Positions 1-9,800 of a DNA stretch of 64,000 nt are shown here, piece after piece. The notes under the pieces are model-generated. The model did not search any database, was not told the DNA's origin, and saw nothing but the letters and a program-made list of their open reading frames with translations. This DNA is from Actinomadura_C alba (GTDB taxonomy: Bacteria; Actinomycetota; Actinomycetes; Streptosporangiales; Streptosporangiaceae). The stretch covers positions 166,747 through 230,746 of the forward strand of contig NZ_BAAAOK010000013.1 of assembly GCF_039530285.1 (NCBI RefSeq), in the 5' to 3' direction. A program made the translations under genes and the position numbers. The stretch's first letter is position 1. Every line of letters starts with the position of its first letter.

Positions 1-623
1 AAGTAGGCCAGGACGAGCGTCAGCAGGATCGCGGCGACGATCGCCGGGACGTAGAGGAAGATCTCTTCCTCGACGAGCGACACCGCGACCGCGGCGACCC
101 ATGGCACCGCCACTCCGGCGTACCAGCTGACCAGGGTCTTGCGGCTATAGCGGACGGTGAGGCTCTCGCCGACACCGACACCGACACCTGCGGGTTCCGC
201 CCGGCCGATGGTCGAGGTGACGGTCTCGCCGGCGAGCAGGCTGGGGGCGTTGGCGTTCTCCATCCGGATGAACGCGAGCCGCAACCTCGTGAGCCTGACC
301 ACGTCCCAGAAGAAGGCCACCGCACAACTCGCGAACACGAGCGCGGACAACTGCGGCCAGCGCGGTACGGAGCCGGACACCACCAGCAACGTGGCGACGC
401 CGAACGTAACGGGAATGGACCACAGCGACCGCAGTGAACGCAGCCACCATCGGCCGCCCAGATTCGTCCGTGCGTATCCGACCGCGACCGCTGCCACGCT
501 CGGGTCGGGGTGTGCCGCCGCGCTTCGCAGCAGGTCCCGCCGGGTCCGGCGGTCGAGCCGTTTCCACGCGTCCACCGCGACGGATCCCCTGGGGATGGGC
601 GGTGACCACGATCCAGTCTCCAC
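1..623 (-). CDS. Hypothetical membrane protein, cut by the window edge
   Basis: The frame starts with GTG at 623, 9 nt after a GGAGAG ribosome site, and runs off the left edge after about 207 codons. The N-terminal 40 residues are basic and soluble. About four hydrophobic helices follow: a pair near residues 65-115, then another pair from about 165 to the edge. A charged soluble loop between the pairs contains a Gly-Val-rich stretch. The overlapping frames at 20-676 and 145-609 are proline/arginine-rich shadows, whereas this frame has normal amino-acid composition. I do not recognise the family and the C terminus is missing. Confidence 0.6.
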   Translation of the reverse strand, partial: METGSWSPPIPRGSVAVDAWKRLDRRTRRDLLRSAAAHPDPSVAAVAVGYARTNLGGRWWLRSLRSLWSIPVTFGVATLLVVSGSVPRWPQLSALVFASCAVAFFWDVVRLTRLRLAFIRMENANAPSLLAGETVTSTIGRAEPAGVGVGVGESLTVRYSRKTLVSWYAGVAVPWVAAVAVSLVEEEIFLYVPAIVAAILLTLVLAY

Positions 624-826
624 GCGTACATCTCTCCTTCGGCGGCCGAGACCGGACCGGTCACATGCCACGACATGCCGATCCTCCTCGGCCCCTGGAG
701 ATGGTAATGGGAGCCTGAATGGCCGCAAACGCCGGGATCGGCGCGGCTTCGAGCTTATGATCTTCTGTGATCATCGCGCTCTTCGAGAGCACGGGTTCTC
801 ACACTCGCGAAAGGCAGTGCTTTCCC

Positions 827-940
827 ATGGGCATTTTCGACGGATCGTCCGAGCCGGAGGAGTCGACCGAGGAAGCTCTCGACGCGCTAGAGGACGCGTT
901 GGAAGACGTGGGCATCGACATCGAGATCGACGGCGACTGA
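827..940 (+). CDS. Small acidic protein, 37 residues
   Basis: ATG at 827 opens a frame of 37 codons ending in TGA at 938. The product is very acidic: after a GIFDG start it alternates Glu/Asp with Leu/Ala (EEALDALEDALEDVGIDIEI), which suggests an amphipathic helix. An AAGG lies about 12 nt upstream of the start. A strong terminator hairpin begins 28 bp after the stop, as expected for a short monocistronic transcript. There are no recognisable neighbours in the same direction. The function is unknown, and the short length leaves real doubt that it is translated. Confidence 0.45.
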   Translation: MGIFDGSSEPEESTEEALDALEDALEDVGIDIEIDGD

Positions 941-967
941 TCCACTGCACGACCGGCCTTGAGATTT

Positions 968-1011
968 CGATCGAAGGGGAGGCCGGGTGATCCGGCCTTC
1001 CCCTTCGATCG
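968..1011. terminator. Strong hairpin terminator
   Basis: The arms at 968-986 and 992-1011 are complementary over 19 pairs with a single bulged base and a 5-nt loop. The hairpin lies 28 bp after the small acidic ORF and about 110 bp before the stop of the convergent histidine kinase gene. It may serve both directions; no T-run follows, as is common in high-GC actinomycetes. Confidence 0.75.
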
Positions 1012-1121
1012 TGTTCAACGATGAGGTCCCCCGACCTGCCCGCCAACCGCCTATAGCGACGTGGTCCGGCTCTGCCCGCCCGAGTCCGCCGGACATGACA
1101 GGTCGCGAGAACGGTCCAGGT

Positions 1122-2351
1122 TCAGTCCGCGGCCGGTCGGTGCCCCTGAGCCGGAGTGAGCGCCGGCACTCTGACGTTGATCGTCAGACCACCGCCGATG
1201 TTCGGTGCGGCGGACACTTTCGCATCGTGGGCGTCGGCGATCGCGGCGACGATGGAAAGCCCGAGCCCGACGCCCTCCGACGTGCCCGTGCGTGGCTGGT
1301 GCAGCCGCCGGAACGGTTCGAACAACTCGGGGACGCGGTCGGCCGGGACATCTGGACCGGTGTTGCGCACGAGCAGGCCGACGACGGGCGAAGTGCGGAT
1401 CAGAACCCGCCCGCCGCGATGGTTGTGCTTGATCGCGTTGTGCACGAGGTTGCCGACGAGCCGTGCCAGCAGCACCGGGTCCGCGCTCACGGTGACCGGC
1501 GCGAGGTCCACCTCCAGAGCCACGCCACCGGCGTCCGCCAGATCACGATGGTGGTCGGTGATCTCGGCGACGACTCTGTCGAGCTCGACGGGCTCGCGGT
1601 GGTCGAGCCCACGCTCGCCCTGGGCCAGCATCAGCAGCCCGTCGATGAGCTTCTCGGTTCGCAGGTTCGCCTGCAGGAGTTGCTCGCGGGTCTCGGGGAT
1701 CCGGTCGAGGGAAGGATGTTCGAGCCCTATCTCGATCGCCGCCCGCTGGATCGCCAAGGGGGTGCGCAACTCGTGCGAGGCGTTGGCGACGAACTGGCGC
1801 TGGCCGGCCGCGGCGCGCTCGAGCCGTTCGAGCATCGCGTCGAAGGTGTCGGCCAGTTCCTTGAGCTCGTCGAGCGGGCCGGCGAGGCCGATGCGCTCGT
1901 CCAGGTTGGACAGTGACAGCCGCCGCGCGGTCGCCGTGATGACCTGGAGCGGCCGAAGCACCCGCCCGGCCAGCCACCAGCCGGCGGCCACCGCGATGAC
2001 GGCGAGCACGACGACCGCGATCCACGTCACCGTCCACTGGTAACCCAGAACGCTCTGCCCGACGTCCTGGGCCTTCGCCTGCGCTTCCCTCTGCTTCAGC
2101 AGTTCGAGCTTCGGATCGTACGACTTGCCGGCGCCGGACACCGGACCGGTGTCGGGAAACGGGCCGACGGTGTGTTTGACGGGCTTGCTGAGGCCCACCA
2201 CGACCTTGTCCACGAGCACCCGCTTGAGCAGCATGTTGACGACGACCAGCAGACCGGTCACCGTGACGATGAACAGCGCGGCGTACAGGGCGGTGAGCCG
2301 CATCCGCACGGTCCACAGCCGGGATCTCATCGTGGCGAGCCGGGCCCTCAC
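1122..2351 (-). CDS. Sensor histidine kinase
   Basis: A membrane-bound kinase of 409 residues that would phosphorylate the adjacent response regulator. Helix 1 is near residues 18-41 and helix 2 near 106-128, enclosing a short extracellular loop of about 60 residues. HAMP covers about 130-185. HisKA carries the phospho-acceptor His193 in SHELRTPL, followed by HATPase_c with an N box (NLVHNAIKHN) and a G2-type GVGLGLSI motif. Its start overlaps the stop of the response regulator gene by 4 nt, so the two are translationally coupled. The divergent MacAB-like operon begins about 90 bp beyond the regulator, so control of that exporter is the likely role (inference). The signal is unknown. Confidence 0.93.
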   Translation of the reverse strand: MRARLATMRSRLWTVRMRLTALYAALFIVTVTGLLVVVNMLLKRVLVDKVVVGLSKPVKHTVGPFPDTGPVSGAGKSYDPKLELLKQREAQAKAQDVGQSVLGYQWTVTWIAVVVLAVIAVAAGWWLAGRVLRPLQVITATARRLSLSNLDERIGLAGPLDELKELADTFDAMLERLERAAAGQRQFVANASHELRTPLAIQRAAIEIGLEHPSLDRIPETREQLLQANLRTEKLIDGLLMLAQGERGLDHREPVELDRVVAEITDHHRDLADAGGVALEVDLAPVTVSADPVLLARLVGNLVHNAIKHNHRGGRVLIRTSPVVGLLVRNTGPDVPADRVPELFEPFRRLHQPRTGTSEGVGLGLSIVAAIADAHDAKVSAAPNIGGGLTINVRVPALTPAQGHRPAAD

Positions 2352-2998
2352 AGCCGGTACCCGCCCTGCACGGTCGTGATCACCGGCGGTTCGCCGAGCT
2401 TGGCCCGCAGCTTGCTCATCGTCACCTTGACCACGGTGGTGAACGGATCGGTGTGCTCGTCCCAGGCCCGTTCCAGCAGTTCCTCGGCCGTCACGACCGC
2501 GCCCTGGGCACGCATCAGCACCTCGAGCACGGCGTACTCCTTGCGCGACAGCGGCACGAAGCGGCCGTCCCGGGACGCCTGCCGACGCGGCGCGTCGAGC
2601 ACGATCCCGTTCCGTTCGAGCACGGGCGGCAGTGCGGGGGCACGGCGCCGGCCGAGCGCCTGGACGCGGGCCAGCAGTTCGGCATAGGCGAAGGGCTTGG
2701 CCAGATAGTCGTCGGCACCGAGGCCCAGCCCGGCCACGCGCTCACTGACGGCGCCCGCCGCCGTCAGCATGAGAATGCGTACGTCCGCCCCGTTCTGGGC
2801 GAGCTCCCGGCAGACCTGGTCGCCGTGCACCAGCGGCAGGTCCCGGTCCAGGACCAGGACGTCGTAGTCGTTGACCGCAAGGCGCTCCAGCGCCGCCGCG
2901 CCGTCGTGCACCACGTCGACCGCCATGGCGTGGCGGCGCAATCCGTCGGCCACCAGATCTGCCAGCACCCGCTCGTCCTCGGCCACGAGTATCCGCAT
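2348..2998 (-). CDS. OmpR/PhoB-family response regulator
   Basis: A 216-residue DNA-binding regulator. The receiver domain (about 1-115) has the acidic pocket (AEDE near residue 7), phospho-acceptor Asp51 in VLVLD, and the conserved Lys in DDYLAKPF. The C-terminal winged helix (about 125-216) ends with the typical VQGGYRL. It is the first gene of the two-gene signalling operon and is divergent from the lipoprotein/ABC exporter operon. The short intergenic stretch at 2999-3085 probably holds both promoters and the operator. Confidence 0.93.
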   Translation of the reverse strand: MRILVAEDERVLADLVADGLRRHAMAVDVVHDGAAALERLAVNDYDVLVLDRDLPLVHGDQVCRELAQNGADVRILMLTAAGAVSERVAGLGLGADDYLAKPFAYAELLARVQALGRRRAPALPPVLERNGIVLDAPRRQASRDGRFVPLSRKEYAVLEVLMRAQGAVVTAEELLERAWDEHTDPFTTVVKVTMSKLRAKLGEPPVITTVQGGYRL

Positions 2999-3085
2999 GG
3001 CTCATTGGTAACGGGTGGCGCATAACGTGGCGGTCAACGTTCGCGGTGACCGGTGCGAAACCGCCGTCGGGTCACCCTGGCACGC

Positions 3086-3598
3086 ATGATCAGACCTCGA
3101 TACACCGCGGCGGCCCTGCTGACCTCCCTCGCCCTGGCCGGGCTGACCGGCTGCGGCTCGGGCGGCGAGCCGGACGCGCAGCAGAAAAAGGGCGCGGGCA
3201 AGGGCGCGGCCCAGGCCGATCTCCGGGATATGGAGCTGAAGTTTGCCCAGTGCCTGCGCAAGCAGGGCCTGCCCGTGCCCGATCCGACCCCCGGCGGCGG
3301 GCTGGAGTTCGGCGGCGGCGATCGATCCAAACTCGAAGCCGCCAGGAAGGCATGCCGGCAGTACGACCCGAAGGGGGACATCGATCGGAACGACCCGGCG
3401 TTCATCGACCGAGTGCTCAAGAACCAACAGTGCCTGCGCAGACACGGCATCGACGCGCCGGATCCGCAGCCGGGCCAACCCCCGCGGATCAACCTGGGTC
3501 CCGGCGACACCGAGGAGAAGGTGGAGGCGGCGCGCGATGCCTGCCGTGAAGAACTGCGCAAGGCGGAAGGCGACGCGACCAAGGAGCCGGCGCGATGA
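3086..3598 (+). CDS. Lipoprotein with a duplicated two-Cys motif
   Basis: A secreted, lipid-anchored protein of 170 residues if the ATG at 3086 is used; a GTG at 3053 would add 11 basic residues. The signal peptide ends in the lipobox LTGC. The mature part contains an internal duplication: each half has a QCLR-x-x-G-x-x-x-PDP segment followed by a helix with a second cysteine (AARKAC, AARDAC). Four cysteines therefore sit in two equivalent positions, which may form disulfides. Its stop overlaps the start of the adaptor gene by 4 nt, making it the first gene of the exporter operon. It probably works outside the membrane with the adaptor (inference). Confidence 0.8.
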   Translation: MIRPRYTAAALLTSLALAGLTGCGSGGEPDAQQKKGAGKGAAQADLRDMELKFAQCLRKQGLPVPDPTPGGGLEFGGGDRSKLEAARKACRQYDPKGDIDRNDPAFIDRVLKNQQCLRRHGIDAPDPQPGQPPRINLGPGDTEEKVEAARDACREELRKAEGDATKEPAR

Positions 3599-4728
3599 CG
3601 GCGCTGGACACCGCGCCGGCGGACACGGCCGACATGCCATCCCCCACCCGGCGGCGACGGCTTCTCCTGCTCGTGGGTACGAGTGTGGTGGTCGCCCTCG
3701 GCGCCGCGGGACTCGTGGTCGCCCTCGGGAACGGCTCGGGCGACGGGCCGCCGCCCGCTCCCACGACCACGACGGCCCCCGTCGAGCGCACTGACCTGGC
3801 CGAGCGGACCGAGGTGGACGGGACGCTCGGCTATGCCGGGAGCTTCACGATCGTCGGCTCCGGGCAGGGCCGCATCACGTGGATGCCCACCGTGGGTCGG
3901 GTGATCCGCCGGGGTGAACGGGTGTACGGGGTGGACGGGCACAGTGTCCCGCTGTTGTACGGCTCGTCGCCTCTCTGGCGGACGCTGGAGCACGGGATGA
4001 GCGACGGCGGGGACGTCCGGCTGCTGGAGACCAACCTCGCCGCTCTCGGCTACGGCGACGGCCTGACCGTCGATCGCCATTTCAGCTACGCGACCACGGC
4101 GGCGATCAAGGAGTGGCAGGACGACCTGGGCGTCACCGAGGACGGGATCGTCGAGATCGGGGACGTCGTCGCCGCACCCCACGCCCTGCGGGTCACCGCG
4201 GTGAGCGCCGTACCCGGCGGGTCCGCGGGCGGCAACCTGATGACGGCCTCCGGCACCACCCGTCAGGTCACGGTGAACCTGCCGGTGGGCCGGCAGACGC
4301 TCGCGCGCAAGGGGGCACAGGTACGGGTCGAACTGCCCGGCGGGAAGCAGACGACCGGCCGCATCTCCTCGGTGGGCAGCGTCGCGACCAGCGAGAACAC
4401 CGAGGAGAACGGGCAGGCGCAGACGGGTCAGGCCACCCAGACGGCCACGATCCCGGTCTACATCACGCTCAGCCGCGCCTCGGCCGCCGGTCGTCTCGAC
4501 GGCGCGCCCGTCACCGTCGGATTCAGCAGCGGCGTGCACAGGGGCGTGTTGGCCGTACCGGTCACCGCCCTGCTCGCCTCGCCCGACGGAAGCTACGCGG
4601 TGTCGGTGGTGGAGGCCGCGGGCCGTACGCGGCGGGTCCCCGTACGACTCGGTGCCTTCGCCGACGGAAAGGTGCAGGTCACCGGCCAACTGGCCGCCGG
4701 GATGAAGGTGGAGGTGCCGATCACATGA
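3595..4728 (+). CDS. MacA-like efflux adaptor with peptidoglycan-binding domain
   Basis: A 377-residue membrane-anchored protein. One transmembrane helix near residues 22-45 follows a basic cytoplasmic start. A lipoyl/HlyD-like beta segment comes next, then a PG_binding_1-type repeat around 138-178 (LLETNLAALGY...TTAAIKEWQ), then a barrel-like C-terminal half. The peptidoglycan-binding insert replaces the long coiled coil of Gram-negative adaptors, as is usual in Gram-positive MacA-like proteins. Start and stop each overlap the neighbouring genes by 4 nt (ATGA). It would link the ATPase/permease pair to the cell wall and extracellular substrate. Confidence 0.85.
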   Translation: MTALDTAPADTADMPSPTRRRRLLLLVGTSVVVALGAAGLVVALGNGSGDGPPPAPTTTTAPVERTDLAERTEVDGTLGYAGSFTIVGSGQGRITWMPTVGRVIRRGERVYGVDGHSVPLLYGSSPLWRTLEHGMSDGGDVRLLETNLAALGYGDGLTVDRHFSYATTAAIKEWQDDLGVTEDGIVEIGDVVAAPHALRVTAVSAVPGGSAGGNLMTASGTTRQVTVNLPVGRQTLARKGAQVRVELPGGKQTTGRISSVGSVATSENTEENGQAQTGQATQTATIPVYITLSRASAAGRLDGAPVTVGFSSGVHRGVLAVPVTALLASPDGSYAVSVVEAAGRTRRVPVRLGAFADGKVQVTGQLAAGMKVEVPIT

Positions 4729-5456
4729 CGGCTCCGGTGGTGGCGCTGCGGGCCGCCTCGAAGGACTATCCGGGTGGCGTACGGGCACTGCGCGAGGTGT
4801 CGCTGGCCATCCGGCCCGGCGAGTCGCTGGCGATCGTCGGGCCGTCCGGCTCGGGCAAGTCCACCTTGCTGCATCTCATGGGCACACTCGACCGGCCCAG
4901 CTCCGGGCTGGTCACGGTGCACGGGCATGACATCGCCGGGTTGCGCGACGAGCGGCTGGCCGCGATCAGAGCGCACTGGATCGGCTTCGTGTTCCAGCAG
5001 TTCTTCATGACCGGTCACCTGTCGGCGCTGGACAACGTTGCGAACGGGCTGCTCTACCGCGGCCTGTCGCCGCGTCGACGGCGCGCCCTGGCGAGCGACT
5101 GGCTCGTACGGGTCGGCCTCGGCCATCGCCGGCACCACCTGCCCCACCAGCTGTCCGGCGGGGAGCGGCAGCGGGTGGCCATCGCCAGGGCGGTCGTCGG
5201 GCGGCCCTCGCTGCTCTTGGCCGATGAGCCGACCGGCAATCTCGACTCGGCCACCGGCGCCCAGATCATCGAGCTGCTGCGTGACCTGCACCGGGACGGC
5301 ACCGCCGTAGCGGTCATCACCCACGACATCGCGGTGGCCGCCGCCATGCCGCGCCAGGTGGAGATCCTGGACGGTCAGATCCGTTCCGATTCGGGCCCCA
5401 CCGCGGACGACCCGACCTGCCCCGGCGCAGGACTGGACCTGGAGGCCCATTCATGA
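4725..5456 (+). CDS. ABC transporter ATP-binding protein, MacB/LolD type
   Basis: A 243-residue cytoplasmic ATPase. It has Walker A GPSGSGKST, signature LSGGERQR, and Walker B LLLADEPTGNLD followed by a conserved His in the VITHD switch. The ADEPTGNLD form is typical of the MacB/LolD/FtsE group. The ATG at 4725 overlaps the adaptor stop by 4 nt; the open frame extends far upstream inside the adaptor gene, but that part is shadow sequence. It energises the permease encoded next. Confidence 0.93.
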   Translation: MTAPVVALRAASKDYPGGVRALREVSLAIRPGESLAIVGPSGSGKSTLLHLMGTLDRPSSGLVTVHGHDIAGLRDERLAAIRAHWIGFVFQQFFMTGHLSALDNVANGLLYRGLSPRRRRALASDWLVRVGLGHRRHHLPHQLSGGERQRVAIARAVVGRPSLLLADEPTGNLDSATGAQIIELLRDLHRDGTAVAVITHDIAVAAAMPRQVEILDGQIRSDSGPTADDPTCPGAGLDLEAHS

Positions 5457-6685
5457 CGGTCATCACCCGTACCACCGGCGCCGTGCCGCTGCCCGAGCCG
5501 GCGCGGCTGCGCTCCGGCGATCTCCTGCGGGTCGGGCTCGGCGGGCTGCGCGGCCGGCCGCTGCGCGCGACGCTGTCGGCGCTCGGCATCGCCATCGGGA
5601 TCGCGGCGGTGGCCGCCGTCCTCGGCATCAGCACGGTCAGCCGGGCCGGACTGATGCAGCAGATCCAGAGCCTGGGCACGAACATGCTCACCGTCGCGCC
5701 GGGTCAGACACTGCGTGGCCAGACCTCGTCTCTTCCCCGGGACGCCATCGCGATGGTGCGCCGGATCCCCGGGGTGACGTCCGCGTCGGGCGTGGGCATG
5801 GTGCCCGGCGCCACCGTGCGCCGTACCGACAAAATTCCCGTATCGGAGACCAACGGGATCGCGGTCCAGGCCACCAGGCTCGACCTGCTCGGCACCCTCG
5901 GCACCGGCGATGGCCCCGCGCTGAAGACCGGCAGGTTCCTCAACGAGGCGACGGCCCGTTACCCCGTCGTCGTGCTGGGGGCGGTCGCGGCGGATCGGCT
6001 CGGCATCCGGCACGTGGGCGACCAGGTCTTCATCGCCGGTCGCTGGTTCACCGTCAGCGGCATCCTCAGCGTGCTCCCCCTGGCCCCCGAGATCGACCGA
6101 TCGGCGCTCATCGGCTGGCCGTACGCCCTCAGTCTCGGCTTCGACGGGCACCCGACCAGCATCTACGAGCGCTCGACGGACTCCACCGTCACCGCGGTCG
6201 GCGCCGTGCTCGCCGAGACCGTCTCCCCCGAACACCCCGAGGAGGTCGCCGTGAGCAGACCCTCCGAGGCGCTCACCGCCCAACTGGCCGCCGAGTCCGC
6301 CTTCAACGGGCTGCTCCTCGGGCTGGGGGCCGTCGCCCTCCTGGTCGGCGGGGTGGGCATCGCCAACATCATGGTCATCTCGGTGCTCGAACGCCGCCAG
6401 GAGATCGGGCTGCGCCGGGCCCTCGGCGCCACCCGCCGCCAGATCCGCCGGCAGTTCCTGGCCGAGTCGGTGACGCTCTCGGTCCTGGGCGGGTCGATCG
6501 GGCTCCTGCTGGGCGTGGGCGCCACCCTGGGCTACGCGGTCTACCGCTCCTGGCCGCTCGTCCTTCCCCTGGAAGCCATCGCCGCCGGTACGGCCGCCTC
6601 GGTCATCATCGGAGCCCTCGCCGGCCTCTACCCCGCCCGCCGAGCAGCCCTGCTCCCCCCGACCCAGGCCCTATCATCCCCCTGA
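5453..6685 (+). CDS. MacB-like ABC transporter permease
   Basis: A 410-residue permease of the FtsX/MacB family. It has an N-terminal helix (about 38-62), a large extracellular MacB_PCD-like domain (about 65-260) and three C-terminal helices beginning near 285 with the FtsX signature (LERRQEIGLRRALGATRRQI). The start overlaps the ATPase stop by 4 nt. It is the last gene of the lipoprotein-adaptor-ATPase-permease operon. Substrates in this family are peptides, antibiotics or lipids; none can be assigned here. Confidence 0.92.
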   Translation: MTVITRTTGAVPLPEPARLRSGDLLRVGLGGLRGRPLRATLSALGIAIGIAAVAAVLGISTVSRAGLMQQIQSLGTNMLTVAPGQTLRGQTSSLPRDAIAMVRRIPGVTSASGVGMVPGATVRRTDKIPVSETNGIAVQATRLDLLGTLGTGDGPALKTGRFLNEATARYPVVVLGAVAADRLGIRHVGDQVFIAGRWFTVSGILSVLPLAPEIDRSALIGWPYALSLGFDGHPTSIYERSTDSTVTAVGAVLAETVSPEHPEEVAVSRPSEALTAQLAAESAFNGLLLGLGAVALLVGGVGIANIMVISVLERRQEIGLRRALGATRRQIRRQFLAESVTLSVLGGSIGLLLGVGATLGYAVYRSWPLVLPLEAIAAGTAASVIIGALAGLYPARRAALLPPTQALSSP

Positions 6686-6828
6686 GCGCCGCGGCACCTC
6701 AGTTTGAGCCGTCAGAACAGGGCCCCGCAGAACCGGGGCAGCGCGATCGGCAGGGCGGGCGCGCGCGTGGCGCTGCGTAAGCCTGAATGACGGCCGCTTG
6801 TCATATGCCTGCCCTACGGTGTGGCGTC

Positions 6829-9800
6829 ATGGGTGATCAACGCCCCCCGGCGCGGGATGAGGATGTTCTGATGCTTCCCACCGAGCTGCGGCGGCAGCTG
6901 CATCCGCGGCGAGGCGGTCACCCTGGTCCGGCCATCAAGATCGACAAGACCGCCGCGGCGTCGCTGCGGGAGCAGCGCGAACAGAAGTGGCCGGACCCCG
7001 AATCGCTGATCGCCAGGGTGGCGCCAGGTCCGGAGTGGGTGAACGCCGCGCGACGGTACCTCTCCTGCGCCGCCGACCCGGCGGGTGCGGCGGTGGTCGC
7101 CTTGATCCCGTGGAAGGTCGAGCGGACGGTGCCCGGCAGCGGGTCGCCGTCCGACTGGGACTGGCGGAACGGCGTTTGGGTCAGGAAGCACGGCGTCCCC
7201 GACGAGCGGCAGGACGGGGACGACCGCGACTGGGTCCGGAGCCGCTACGGCGGCTGGTCCAAGGGTGGCATCCCCGACGATCTGCCGGAGTTGCAGAGCA
7301 GGCTCGTCGACGCCTGGAGCGTGGAGCACGGCTTGGCGTTCGCGGCGTGCGCGCTGGTCGAACTGAGCACAGCCGCGGCGACCTGGATCGACGGCGCGAC
7401 GATCCGCTTTCGGGCCGGAAAGAACCTCTGGCTCGGCCAGGAGGCCGCACGGCGTCTGCGCACCCTCCTGGCGGCGGCCGGTGACAGCGACTACCGGGAG
7501 GCGGTCGAAAGGCTGGCGGAGCACCGCCGGACCCTCCAGCAGAAGGTCGTCGTGTCGTATCTGGTGCCGACACGGCAGGACTGGCTGGAGGAATGCCAGG
7601 ACTGGCTGGACGATAGCTCGTACGGGCTGGAGTGGTTGCAACTCGCGATCGGCACGCCGGAGCGGCTTGCCAAGGGCAACCTGACCTGGGAGGGCTACCC
7701 CATGGGCGCTCTCGTCACGCTGGCCGACACTGCCGGAGCGGACGCCCTCCCGCTGTTCGTCCAGGGTCTGGACGGCCGCGGAACCCTTGATGACGACGAG
7801 CGTAGACGGCTGCTCAAGGTGATCGCCCTGATGCCTTTCGACGAGGCGTTCCAGGTGCTGGTCGACCGAGCCGGTGATCGGCTCGTCGAGCCCGCGCTGA
7901 CCAAGGCGATGACGAGGTTCCCGGCGCGGGCGCTGCGGCTGCTGGCCGCGGCCGGAGCCACCGAGCTGCTCGCCGGTCACGTCCGGGCCCACCCGGAATT
8001 GACCGCGACGATGCTGCCCGATCTGCCGGCCGGGTCCCGTGCGGCCGTCGAGGGGGTCGTCGCGACCGACGTGCGGCTACCGGAAGCGGAGCCGGACGAC
8101 CTGCCCGGGTTGCTGGTCGACCCGCCGTGGACCCGCGAGCGTGCGGTGCGGAAGCCGGTCGTCATCGCGGGCCTGGAACCCCCCGGCGAGCAGAAGATGA
8201 CATGGGCGCCCGGCGAGCGGGAGACCTGGTCCGTCTTCGCCCTCCACACGTCAGAGTTCGACCCGGCCGACACCGATTGGGAGGCGGCGGCCGAACAATT
8301 CAGATCCGGGCGCTTGGCCTGGCGCAAGAAGGTCGAACTGCTGGTGCTGGGGCCCGAAGAGGTGGCCCGGCCCTTGCTCGCCGACTGTGACGGCGATTTC
8401 TGGTGGGAACCGCGTTGGATGAAGCGCGTAGCGGGCCGGTTCGGTGGAGACGCCCTGGGAGTGGTGTTGAAGGGCGCCAAGGAGGACCCCGCCGAATGCG
8501 GGGAAACTCTCCTCCCGTACCTGAACGCCGAGATCGCGGCGCTGATGGCCGACTGGCTCGCTCGCAAGAAGCCAGCCCGGCAGGCGGCGCTCACCTGGTT
8601 CGACCGGCACGGCGCCGACGCCGCACGAATGCTGTTCCCCGCCGCGCTCGGCAAGGCCGGACGGGACCGGAGGCAGGCCGAGAGGGCGCTGCGGCTGCTG
8701 GCCGGCCGGACCGGTGCCAACGAGATCGTGGCGGCCGCACGTGACCTCGGCGACGAGGCGGCGAGCGCGATCGAGGCGCTGGTGGCCGACCCGCTGGAGT
8801 TCCTGCCGGACCGGATGCCGGCCGTGGGCGACTGGGCCAATCCCGGCGCGCTTCCGCAGATCCTGCTGCGGGGCCGCGAACGGGCGCTGCCGTTCGCGGC
8901 GGCCGATCACGTGATCACGATGCTGGCGATTTCCAAGCCGGGCGAGATTTACGCAGGTGTCGGCGTGGTCCGCGAGTTGTGCGACAGCCGCTCCCTGGCC
9001 GAATTCGCGTGGGCGCTGTTCCAACGCTGGGAGCAGCACGGCGCACCGGCCAAGGAAGGCTGGGCGCTGGATCAACTCGGCCGGCTCGGCGACGACGAGA
9101 CCGTGTGCAAGCTGGCCGCCGCGATCGTTGTCTGGCCCGGCGAGGCGGGCCACCACAAGGCGGTGAAAGGGCTGGACGTGCTCGCCGCGATCGGCACTGA
9201 CCTGGCGCTCATGCACCTGCACGGCATCTCCCAGCGGGTGAAGTTCAAAGGGCTCAAGGCTCAGGCCAAGGACAAGATCGCGGAGATCGCTGAGAGCCGC
9301 GGGCTGACGACCGAGCAGCTCGCCGACCGCACGGTGCCGGACTTCGGGCTGGACGATGACGGGAGCATGACGCTCGACTACGGGCCGCGCCGCTTCACCG
9401 TGGGCTTCGACGAGGCGCTCGTCCCGTTCGTCCTCGACGAGGACGGGCGGCGGCGCAAAACGCTGCCCCGGCCGGGCGCAAGCGACGACCCCGACCTGGC
9501 CCCGGCCGCCTACCAGCGCTTCTCCTCGATGAAGAAGGTGGCGCGGACCGCGTCCGCCGACCAGATCCGGCGGCTGGAGCGGGCCATGGTCACGCAACGG
9601 CGGTGGACCGCGGCCGAGTTCCGGGACCTGTTCGTCGTGCACCCCCTGGTCTGGCACATCGCCCGCCGCCTTGTCTGGCTGGCCGAGGAGGACGGCGTGA
9701 CGACGGCGTTCCGGGTCGCCGAGGACCGCACGTTCGCGGACGTGCACGATGCCCCGTTCACGCTTCCCGGCACGGCGGCCGTCGGCATCGCGCACCCGCT

